Of a DNA stretch of 64,000 nt, positions 15,869-22,408 are shown in pieces. The notes below the pieces were generated by a model. The model saw only the letters and a list, made by a program, of their open reading frames with translations. It was not told where the DNA came from and ran no database searches. Every line of letters begins with the position of its first letter. Position 1 is the stretch's first letter. A program made the translations under genes and the position numbers. Origin of the DNA: Paraburkholderia sp. SOS3 (GTDB lineage Bacteria; Pseudomonadota; Gammaproteobacteria; Burkholderiales; Burkholderiaceae); assembly GCF_001922345.1 (NCBI RefSeq), contig NZ_CP018812.1:1-64000 (forward strand). Direction: 5' to 3'.

Positions 15869-16321
15869 ATGAAGAAACTCATGCTGCTCGCGGCAGGCCT
15901 TGTCGCGTCCATCGCTATCCTCGCTGGCTGCACGTCGGCACAGCAACAGAACCTCGCGACGCTCGCCGCGCAGGCTCAAACGAACGTTGTAAAGGCGTGC
16001 GCGGTCGTGCAGCCGACGCTGCTCGATCTGAGCGCATCGATTCCGGGCGATCCGAATCTCGCGCTACTCGCGCAGGACAACGGCAAGCTGTGCGCGGCCG
16101 TCGCAACGCTCGATCCGTCGAACGTGCAAAGCCTCGTGAACACGGTGATCCCGCAGGCTATCGGCCTCCTATCGCTGCTGCCGATCGACGCCGGCACGCG
16201 GGCGACGATCCGTCTCGCGCTCGGCGCCGCGTCGATCGCGCTGTCGAACTGGCTGGCCGTCTACGGCACGCCCACCGCCGCGCCGCCGGCGCCGGCGTCG
16301 ACCGCGGCCGCGAGCGCCTGA
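15869..16321 (+). CDS. phage-encoded lipoprotein
   Basis: A 150-residue lipoprotein. MKKLMLLAAGLVASIAILAGC is a clear type II signal with the lipobox LAGC, so the mature protein would start at the Cys at position 21. The mature part is Ala/Leu-rich with helices (QQNLATLAAQAQTNVVKACAV, then SLVNTVIPQAIGLLSLLP) and a Pro/Ala tail. It sits between the lysis genes and the lipase and overlaps the lipase start (TGATG). It is larger than usual outer-membrane spanins, so a spanin role is uncertain; superinfection exclusion is another option. Both are inference. Confidence 0.7.
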   Translation: MKKLMLLAAGLVASIAILAGCTSAQQQNLATLAAQAQTNVVKACAVVQPTLLDLSASIPGDPNLALLAQDNGKLCAAVATLDPSNVQSLVNTVIPQAIGLLSLLPIDAGTRATIRLALGAASIALSNWLAVYGTPTAAPPAPASTAAASA

Positions 16322-17055
16322 TGGATCTCGCCGCGCTCTACGCAGCAGTGCTCCGTGCACAGGCTGCGTATGTGATGGATCCGGCGAAAGCGCAGGCTGC
16401 GTTCGAAGCTCTCGGCTGCCAGTGGATCGGCCAGTACAAGGATGGCGATAGCCAGGCGGTGCTGTCGCGCGACGCCGCCGGCGAGGTGTGTCTCTCGATC
16501 AGCGGCACGCGCTTCAGCGATCATCAGCTCGGCGATCTGTTCGATGACGTCGACCTGTGGCCGGTCGATGTTGGCGGCGGCGCGAAGGTCACGCGCGGCG
16601 CGTACGACGGCTGCCATGAGATCTGGCAGTGGGCACTCTCGCAGGTCCCGGCCGGTACCGTGTTCAACGTCGAGGGGCACTCGCTCGGCGGCTGGCGCAC
16701 CTCGTACACGCCACTGTTCCTGCCGGCCGCGCAGATCGGCAAGCTACACTGCTTCGAGCCGCCCAAGGGCGCGAATGCCGCGTATTACGCGCGCTTCGAG
16801 AAAGAACTGGCCGGCATGGTGATCGTCGCGAATGGCCGCGACATCTGGTTCGGGTATCCGCGGCTCGACGATCTATTGCCGTTTCTCGTCGACTGGATTC
16901 ACAGGCCGGGCGATGTGATGTGGCTGCACGACGTCGGCTATACGACCATTCAGGCCGATGCGTGGCCCGGGGGATTCGATGAGGACGATCACAGCATCGA
17001 TCTCGTCGCGAGCCGCATTACGGCGATCTACGCGCCGCAGCCGAAGGCCGCTTAA
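16321..17055 (+). CDS. class 3 lipase-like alpha/beta hydrolase (phage)
   Basis: A 244-residue protein with the nucleophile elbow VEGHSLGGW (G-x-S-x-G) at about residues 117-125. A candidate Asp lies in NGRDIWFG and candidate His residues in WLHDVGY and DEDDHSIDL. This is the class 3 lipase arrangement, cutting ester bonds in lipids. No signal peptide is visible, so release would need lysis, or action on the membrane from inside. ATG 16321 overlaps the lipoprotein stop (TGATG); the longer upstream frame is out of phase with that gene and rejected. A lipase in a lysis region could disrupt membranes or act in lysogeny; which is not shown. Confidence 0.75.
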   Translation: MDLAALYAAVLRAQAAYVMDPAKAQAAFEALGCQWIGQYKDGDSQAVLSRDAAGEVCLSISGTRFSDHQLGDLFDDVDLWPVDVGGGAKVTRGAYDGCHEIWQWALSQVPAGTVFNVEGHSLGGWRTSYTPLFLPAAQIGKLHCFEPPKGANAAYYARFEKELAGMVIVANGRDIWFGYPRLDDLLPFLVDWIHRPGDVMWLHDVGYTTIQADAWPGGFDEDDHSIDLVASRITAIYAPQPKAA

Positions 17056-17110
17056 CAGGCTATCAGCTGTATTTTCGTTTTACAGTCCAAAGGCTGTATT
17101 TCGGCGACGC

Positions 17111-17443
17111 TCACGCGGGCGTCGCCGCACCTCCGTCATCACCCGCATCGCGCGGCTGCTCGTCAGCCTTCCCCTTGTATTCGCTGATGAAGCCCATCCT
17201 CGAGCGTTCGGTCTGCATCAGTATCCGGAACTCATAAAGCGCAACGAGCTGGCCTAACCCTTCAGCTTTCCAACACTTGTCGATCGTCTCGCGACAGGCA
17301 TCCGCGTCAGCTACCAGCTGGCGCAGCCGTATGACCTCCAGCACAACATTGCGCACGTCCTGATCCGAGCGTGCGTAGATCGCGCGCAACTGCTCCGTCG
17401 TCGGTGACGGGAATTCCGGCAGCTTCGGTCGCATATTCTTCAC
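17111..17443 (-). CDS. small SOS-box-controlled phage protein
   Basis: A 110-residue protein (MKNMRPKLPEFPSPTTEQLRA near the start). A helical core follows: DVRNVVLEVIRLRQLVADADA, then KAEGLGQLVALYEFRI. A charged Gly/Ala tail ends in ATPA. I do not recognise the family. It may start at GTG 17443 or ATG 17434, both just downstream of a consensus LexA site at 17452-17471. A small gene under LexA control near the end of a prophage recalls the tum antirepressor of phage 186, which triggers induction, but there is no sequence evidence for that function. Confidence 0.55.
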   Translation of the reverse strand: MKNMRPKLPEFPSPTTEQLRAIYARSDQDVRNVVLEVIRLRQLVADADACRETIDKCWKAEGLGQLVALYEFRILMQTERSRMGFISEYKGKADEQPRDAGDDGGAATPA

Positions 17444-17451
17444 ACAAAAAA

Positions 17452-17471
17452 TACTGTATGGATGTACAGTA
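17452..17471 (-). promoter_or_regulatory. LexA (SOS) operator
   Basis: TACTGTATGGATGTACAGTA is an inverted repeat with CTGT-N8-ACAG, matching the proteobacterial LexA box TACTGT(AT)4ACAGTA at all positions but a few in the centre. It lies 9 bases before GTG 17443 on the minus strand and 175 bases before ATG 17646 on the plus strand. Confidence 0.8.
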
Positions 17472-17645
17472 TACCCGTCGCATGCGACCTAAATCACCGC
17501 AACCCATGCGGTGAATATCCGCGCATTCTCCGCACGGCCTCACCCCGTGCTCCCGCCATTTTTCCGCGCGGATCGTAACGACGGCTGCCACGGCCGACAC
17601 GTGGTCGTGGCCTTTCAACGTGCTTGATGATGGAGCTCAACAAGT

Positions 17646-18725
17646 ATGACGACGTACACCGCAAACAACCCCGTCCCGATGCCGGCGTTGCCGACCATCT
17701 CGGGTGTGAAACAGGAATTTCTTGTCGCCTCGACCAACGACGGCGTTTCAACGTATGCGCCGGATGGCCTCGCACCAGCGCCGATTTTTGGCCTCGGTGG
17801 TCAACAGCTTCAAGGTAATGAAATCGTTGCAGGCGGCATCGCCACGCTCGTTTCATTTGTCGAACCGCTTTTGAATGACGGCGAGCTTTGCTGGATCCTC
17901 GTCGGGTGCACGGCAGGCGCAGTGCAAGTTGCCCCCGCAATCGCCAGCGAGCAGGCAGCGCAGTTGAGCCAGGTAACGACGGTTGCCGGCGCAACGCGAA
18001 ACCTCGCGGCCATTCAATCAGCGGCCGCGTCGACTCTCACATTCACCGCCGACGAGCTGGTCCTCAAAACAGGTCTCGGCGGCCTCCCGATCATCCTGTC
18101 GTCGTTCAACGAGACGCTCAACCTGGCCGGACCGGTAGGCATCGGCGGAATGGATGCAGGATCGCCGCCGGCGAACGGCTATGTCGGCATCTACGCGGCC
18201 TGGAATCCGACGGCAGGAACGCGAGGCATTTTCGCGACGAACGCAACCAGCTCGATCGTCGGTGAAACGTACGGTGGCCAAAACTTGCCTACCGGCTTTA
18301 CGTACACGGAACTGATCTCGGTCTGGCCCACTGACTCGGCCGGCAAACTGAAAGTGGGTTTTCAGAAAGAGCGCTCCATCGGGATCGCGCCGGTGACCGT
18401 TATGAATTCCGGCGTTCTGACCTCAACGTTTAAAGCTTTCAGCATTGCGTCGGCGGTTCCGATGAACGCCAAGTCGGCCGAACTCAATGGAAATGTCGGC
18501 GTGGGAGGGCAGACCGGTATCTCTGCGGACTTTATCGTCGCCTCGACCTCCACTGGTGCGGGCGTCGGCATGGTGGCGGGTTTCAACCCGCCCGATGTGT
18601 TCTCGGGAAATGGCAGCAGCAGGTCGATGATCACAATTCCTCAGACGCTCTTCTATGTGCTGACCACGACAGCAACAACGGGCGTCATCAACGCAGAACT
18701 CGGTTTGAATTCGTACTCCTTCTGA
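17646..18725 (+). CDS. fibre-like phage protein, paralogue A
   Basis: A 359-residue protein starting MTTYTANNPVPMPALPTISG. Residues 1-110 are about 70% identical to the next gene. They contain the conserved blocks YAPDG, PIFGLGGQQLQG and GGIATLVSFV, plus LLNDG-LCW, and end with QL-QV. The C-terminal about 250 residues are unrelated to that gene, and run from TFTADELVLKTGLGG through Gly/Ser/Thr-rich beta segments to LGLNSYSF. A shared attachment domain with different tips is the usual design of receptor-binding or fibre-tip proteins. It lies far from the main tail genes, beyond the lysis cassette and close to the attachment site, like a late cargo gene. Confidence 0.6.
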   Translation: MTTYTANNPVPMPALPTISGVKQEFLVASTNDGVSTYAPDGLAPAPIFGLGGQQLQGNEIVAGGIATLVSFVEPLLNDGELCWILVGCTAGAVQVAPAIASEQAAQLSQVTTVAGATRNLAAIQSAAASTLTFTADELVLKTGLGGLPIILSSFNETLNLAGPVGIGGMDAGSPPANGYVGIYAAWNPTAGTRGIFATNATSSIVGETYGGQNLPTGFTYTELISVWPTDSAGKLKVGFQKERSIGIAPVTVMNSGVLTSTFKAFSIASAVPMNAKSAELNGNVGVGGQTGISADFIVASTSTGAGVGMVAGFNPPDVFSGNGSSRSMITIPQTLFYVLTTTATTGVINAELGLNSYSF

Positions 18726-18750
18726 TTAACCCACATCCATTGGAACAGAG

Positions 18751-19440
18751 ATGACGACATACACTGCAACCAATTCCGTGCCGCTTGAGGCACTCCCGAC
18801 CACGTCCGGTGTGGTTCAGAAATTCCGTGCGGCCGCGACGAACGACGGCCCGTCGACTTACGCACCTGATGGCCCCACCGCGGCCCCGATCTTCGGTCTC
18901 GGCGGCCAGCAGTTGCAAGGCGATGAGATCGTCGAAGGTGGTATCGCAACTTTGGTCTCGTTCGTCGGCTCACTGCTGAACGATGGCGACCTGTGCTGGG
19001 TGTTGCTGTCATGCGATGCCGGCGCCCAGCAAGTAGCGCCGGCCACCGAAAGCGCGCACGCCGTCCAATTGGGGCAAGTCGAAAACATTGCATCTCCGCT
19101 ACCGCTTGCGACCTCTGCGTCAACAAGCCCAAATCAGGCGGTCAACCAAAGCCAAGTGCTGGGCGTAGCGCAAACGATCATCGATGTAACGGCATCCCGC
19201 ACGTTAGGGACCACCTATACGAACACAACTGGAAAGCCGATCATCGTCTATGCTGCAGGAACATGCGGCGTCGGCGGCGGGTCTATCGCCATTACCATCG
19301 ATGGTCTCGTCGCGCAGATTGGAAACGACAACACCACCGGTCACGCCATCGCGACCAACTTGATCATTCCGGCCGGCTCCGCTTACTCAGTTTTTATTAC
19401 CGGATCGGTGACGCTGAATTCGTGGAATGAGCTGAGGTAA
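18751..19440 (+). CDS. fibre-like phage protein, paralogue B
   Basis: A 229-residue paralogue of the preceding gene, starting MTTYTATNSVPLEALPTTSG and sharing the YAPDG, PIFGLGGQQLQG and GGIATLVSFV blocks. After about residue 110 it diverges into a shorter C-terminal domain: TIIDVTASRTLGTTYTNTTGK, then GGGSIAITIDGL and ITGSVTLNSWNELR. This segment resembles small beta-sandwich tips. The two genes are 25 bases apart and the first is also preceded by a similar start context, so a tandem duplication with C-terminal replacement is likely. A terminator follows, then the tRNA. Confidence 0.6.
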   Translation: MTTYTATNSVPLEALPTTSGVVQKFRAAATNDGPSTYAPDGPTAAPIFGLGGQQLQGDEIVEGGIATLVSFVGSLLNDGDLCWVLLSCDAGAQQVAPATESAHAVQLGQVENIASPLPLATSASTSPNQAVNQSQVLGVAQTIIDVTASRTLGTTYTNTTGKPIIVYAAGTCGVGGGSIAITIDGLVAQIGNDNTTGHAIATNLIIPAGSAYSVFITGSVTLNSWNELR

Positions 19441-19467
19441 CTTTATCGCCTCATCATCTTTTCGAGC

Positions 19468-19490
19468 AGCCACCTTCGGGTGGCTGTTTC
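19468..19490 (+). terminator. rho-independent terminator at the prophage right end
   Basis: The stem AGCCACC/GGTGGCT with a TTCG loop is followed by GTTTCGTTT. It closes the last prophage gene about 100 bases before the tRNA 3' end. Confidence 0.8.
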
Positions 19491-19589
19491 GTTTCCGCTG
19501 CTCTTGAGGCGCAATCTCCCGATGCGCAATTGCGGAAAAGATCTTGGATTGCGGAAATCTTCTGTGGCTCGTTATTGCCCGCTAACCCT

Positions 19590-19640
19590 TGGTGGGCCGG
19601 GTGGGATTCGAACCCACGGTGTCCTTTCGGAGGCGGATTA
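19590..19640. other. probable prophage attachment core (att) in the tRNA 3' half
   Basis: The last phage-like gene ends at 19440, and the tRNA 3' end (19590) faces the prophage. Integrases of tRNA-targeting phages recombine inside the T arm and acceptor 3' strand. The duplicate core should lie at the other prophage end, outside the window, so exact borders cannot be set. Confidence 0.5.
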
Positions 19641-19677
19641 TGAGTCCGCTGCCTGCAACCAGCACGGCGTCCGGCCC
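19590..19677 (-). tRNA. tRNA with anticodon CAT and long variable arm; probable prophage attachment site
   Basis: An 88-nt tRNA on the minus strand with encoded CCA. Acceptor GGGCCGG/CCGGCCC (7 bp), D arm GCC/GGC, anticodon stem GCGGA/TCCGC with loop CTCATAA (anticodon CAT), T arm GTGGG-TTCGAAT-CCCAC and discriminator A. The variable region is 15 nt and can pair (TCC-GAAA-GGA), as in class II tRNAs (Ser/Leu), which is unexpected for a CAT (Met/Ile2) anticodon. The prophage begins at its 3' side, which is the classical integration geometry. See findings for what this may mean. Confidence 0.85.
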
Positions 19678-19680
19678 AAG

Positions 19681-19709
19681 AAGAAAAAGACCCGGTCGCA
19701 AGGCCGGGC
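19681..19709 (-). terminator. terminator downstream of rpoD (minus strand)
   Basis: Read on the minus strand, a CCCGG/CCGGG stem is followed by TCTTTTTCTTC. It lies between rpoD and the tRNA, and its T tract stops 3 bases before the tRNA 5' end. Confidence 0.75.
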
Positions 19710-19743
19710 CTGATCGCTGATTGGCCGACATACTACACGAAAT

Positions 19744-19795
19744 CGGGGCTTCCGGGACTGCTTCGCGTACCGTACGAAACACCCCGGAAGCCCCG
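19744..19795. repeat. 13-bp perfect inverted repeat in the rpoD 3' region
   Basis: Arms CGGGGCTTCCGGG and CCCGGAAGCCCCG (19744-19756 and 19783-19795) enclose 26 bases with partial internal symmetry (GTACCGTAC). In RNA this would be a very stable stem 65 bases after the rpoD stop. It is probably a processing or 3'-protection element; no T tract follows it. Confidence 0.6.
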
Positions 19796-19859
19796 CATGC
19801 AGATGGCGGCCCGACCGCTTCGCTTCACCGAATGAAGCCGAAGCGGCGGGTGGCTAACG

Positions 19860-22259
19860 TCAATTCCCTTCGAGGAACGACTTCAGCTTGTCCGAACGGC
19901 TCGGGTGACGCAGCTTGCGCAGCGCCTTCGCCTCGATCTGACGGATACGCTCACGCGTGACGTCGAACTGCTTGCCGACTTCCTCGAGCGTATGGTCCGT
20001 GCTCATCTCGATACCGAAACGCATGCGCAATACCTTCGCTTCGCGCGGCGTCAGCGAGTCGAGCACGTCCTTCACGACGTCGCGCATGCTTGCATGCAGC
20101 GCGGCATCGGCCGGTGCAACCGTGTTCGTGTCTTCGATGAAGTCGCCCAGATGCGAATCGTCGTCGTCGCCGATCGGCGTTTCCATCGAGATCGGTTCCT
20201 TCGCGATCTTCATGATCTTGCGGATCTTGTCTTCCGGCATCTCCATCTTCTCGGCCAGCGTCGCCGGATCCGGCTCGAGTCCGGTTTCCTGCAGAATCTG
20301 ACGCGAGATGCGGTTCATCTTGTTGATCGTTTCGATCATGTGAACCGGAATACGGATCGTGCGCGCCTGGTCCGCGATCGAGCGTGTGATGGCCTGACGG
20401 ATCCACCACGTCGCGTACGTCGAGAACTTGTAGCCACGGCGGTATTCGAACTTGTCCACGGCCTTCATCAGACCGATGTTGCCTTCCTGGATCAGGTCGA
20501 GGAACTGCAGACCGCGGTTCGTGTACTTCTTCGCAATCGAGATCACGAGACGCAGGTTCGCTTCGGTCATCTCGCGCTTGGCCTGACGCGCCTTCAGTTC
20601 GCCGGCCGCCATCTGACGGTTGGTTTCCTTCAGGTCCTTCAGCGGCAGCACCACGCGCGCCTGCAGATCGAGCAGACGCTGCTGCTGCTCGCGGATCGCC
20701 GGGATGTTACGCGTCAGGATCGCGCTGTACGAATGACCTTCGGCGACGATCTTGTCCGACCACTCGAGGTCCGTTTCATTGCCCGGGAAGCGGGCGATGA
20801 ATTCGGCGCGCGGCATGCCGCACTTGTCGACGACCGTGTGCAGGATCTGACGCTCGACCTGGCGCACTTCGTCCACCTGCGCACGCAGCGTGTCGCACAG
20901 ACGCTCGACGGTGCGTGCGGTGAAGCGGATCGACATCAGCTCGTTCTGAATCGTTTCCTGCGCCTTCAGGTACGACTTCGACTTGTAGCCTTCCTTCTCG
21001 AACGCGCGACGCATCTTGTCGAACCATTCGCTAATCAGCGCGAATTTTTCGAGCGACATGCGCTTCAACGCCTCGAGCTGGGCGGCATTCGCCGTCGCTT
21101 GCGCGGCGCCGTCGTCGTCCTCTTCCTCTTCTTCCTCGCCCTCTTCGGCTTCCTCGTCTTCACTCTCGATCGCTTCCGCTTCCTGCTCCGAGAAGCCGTC
21201 CGCGTCTTCGGCGTTTTCGTCGATCAGACCGTCGACGAGTTCGTCGATGCGGATCTCTTCGTTCGCGACGCGCTCAGCCATCGCGAGGATGTCCGCGATC
21301 GTGGTCGGGCATGCGGAGATCGCCATGACCATGTGCTTCAGGCCATCTTCGATCCGCTTCGCGATTTCGATTTCGCCTTCACGCGTGAGCAGTTCGACCG
21401 TGCCCATCTCGCGCATGTACATCCGCACCGGGTCGGTCGTGCGACCGAATTCGGAATCGACCGTCGACAACGCAACTTCCGCTTCTTCCTCGACTTCGTC
21501 GTCCGACGATGCGGCGGGCGCGTTGTCGTTCAGCAGCAGCGTTTCGGCATCGGGCGCCTGCTCGTAGACAGCCACGCCCATGTCGTTGAACGTGCTGATG
21601 ATGCCTTCGATCGCCTCGGTCTCGGCGAAATTGTCCGGCAGGTGGTCGTTGATTTCCGCGTAGGTCAGGAAGCCGCGTTCCTTGCCGAGCTTGATCAACG
21701 CGCGCAGCTTGGAGCGCCGCTCCTCGAGCTCTTCCGCGGTGCCCGGCTGCGTGGAGGCGAACGCATCCTTCAGCAGCGCTTTTTCCTTCGCCCGGCGGTC
21801 GCGTGCCTTGGCCTTTTCGCCTTTGCCCTGAACGGGAGTTGCGACTTCTTCGTTCTGGGTGGTTGCGTCGTCATCGACGGATACTTCGTTCAGCTTTTTC
21901 GTCATGGAGTTCGCCGTACCGGCTGTAGTCTCGACTCGCGGCTGGTGGACAACAGCCGGTTGAACCGTGGATACTGGAGATTCGCGCACTGCCGCATCGT
22001 CCTGCGCGGCAGCCGCGTCCCTTGCGTCTTCCTTCGAGCTTCCGGCGCCCGGCCGTTTCGTCACCGCTGCGACAGCTTTCGCCGCCTGCACCGGGGCCGC
22101 TCGCGCGGCGGAAACGGTGGAAGTACGCTTCCTGGCTGGCGTGGCGCTCTCGGCAGACGTTTTTGTTACGGAAGTTGCGGACCTGGCCTCTGTGACCTTC
22201 GTGGTCGGCTGCCCTGAGCCTTTGCCTGTCGCTTTCTTTCCGCCTGTAGTCTTTACCAT
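19860..22259 (-). CDS. rpoD: RNA polymerase sigma factor RpoD (sigma-70)
   Basis: A 799-residue primary sigma factor, longer than the E. coli protein (613) through a Lys/Ala/Thr-rich N-terminal extension of about 160 residues and an acidic run near residues 365-385 ([19 protein letters not shown]). Region 1.1 follows the extension. Region 2 is clear in [20 protein letters not shown] and [13 protein letters not shown]. Region 4.2 is clear in [20 protein letters not shown], close to the C-terminus at [11 protein letters not shown] 22259 is preceded by AAAGGCGatt. It is the last gene of the macromolecular synthesis operon and has its own extended -10 promoter upstream. The antisense 770-residue frame over it is a codon-bias shadow. 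Confidence 0.98.
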   Translation of the reverse strand: MVKTTGGKKATGKGSGQPTTKVTEARSATSVTKTSAESATPARKRTSTVSAARAAPVQAAKAVAAVTKRPGAGSSKEDARDAAAAQDDAAVRESPVSTVQPAVVHQPRVETTAGTANSMTKKLNEVSVDDDATTQNEEVATPVQGKGEKAKARDRRAKEKALLKDAFASTQPGTAEELEERRSKLRALIKLGKERGFLTYAEINDHLPDNFAETEAIEGIISTFNDMGVAVYEQAPDAETLLLNDNAPAASSDDEVEEEAEVALSTVDSEFGRTTDPVRMYMREMGTVELLTREGEIEIAKRIEDGLKHMVMAISACPTTIADILAMAERVANEEIRIDELVDGLIDENAEDADGFSEQEAEAIESEDEEAEEGEEEEEEDDDGAAQATANAAQLEALKRMSLEKFALISEWFDKMRRAFEKEGYKSKSYLKAQETIQNELMSIRFTARTVERLCDTLRAQVDEVRQVERQILHTVVDKCGMPRAEFIARFPGNETDLEWSDKIVAEGHSYSAILTRNIPAIREQQQRLLDLQARVVLPLKDLKETNRQMAAGELKARQAKREMTEANLRLVISIAKKYTNRGLQFLDLIQEGNIGLMKAVDKFEYRRGYKFSTYATWWIRQAITRSIADQARTIRIPVHMIETINKMNRISRQILQETGLEPDPATLAEKMEMPEDKIRKIMKIAKEPISMETPIGDDDDSHLGDFIEDTNTVAPADAALHASMRDVVKDVLDSLTPREAKVLRMRFGIEMSTDHTLEEVGKQFDVTRERIRQIEAKALRKLRHPSRSDKLKSFLEGN

Positions 22260-22320
22260 TGCAATCGCCTTTCGCCTTTGCCTGGAAATAAAACAAAACC
22301 AAAACCGCTGAAAACCTATT

Positions 22321-22329
22321 ATTATAGCA
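22321..22329 (-). promoter_or_regulatory. rpoD promoter, extended -10 type
   Basis: On the minus strand TGCTATAAT matches the extended -10 consensus TGnTATAAT exactly, about 62 bases upstream of the rpoD ATG. No good -35 hexamer is seen at the right spacing, which extended -10 promoters can do without. Confidence 0.65.
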
Positions 22330-22359
22330 CCTGCGTTTCAGCCCTTCCCTCGTCACTTC

Positions 22360-22392
22360 CGCTTCACAGTCGCTTCACAGTCGCTTCACAGT
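22360..22392. repeat. three tandem 11-bp repeats between dnaG and rpoD
   Basis: CGCTTCACAGT occurs three times in direct succession, with a further imperfect copy (TCTTCACAG) near 22407. They lie just after the dnaG stop and upstream of the rpoD promoter, so they could bind a regulator or be a slipped-strand array. Confidence 0.7.
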
Positions 22393-22408
22393 CTTTTCTC
22401 AGCCGTCT

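Noticed and set aside
15997-16320. In-frame upstream extension of the lipase (108 more codons)
   Set aside because: It overlaps the lipoprotein gene in another frame, is Arg-rich, and the TGATG junction gives a natural start at 16321.
17067-17085. Second possible LexA box (CTGT...ACAG)
   Set aside because: The spacing is 11 bases instead of 8, so it does not fit the operator.
1-19590. Search for integrase, transposase or repressor
   Set aside because: None seen in this part of the prophage; they probably lie left of the window.
19905-22217. 770-codon plus-strand frame opposite rpoD
   Set aside because: It mirrors the GC-rich codons of rpoD on the other strand, has Arg/His/Asp-heavy composition, and shows no domain.
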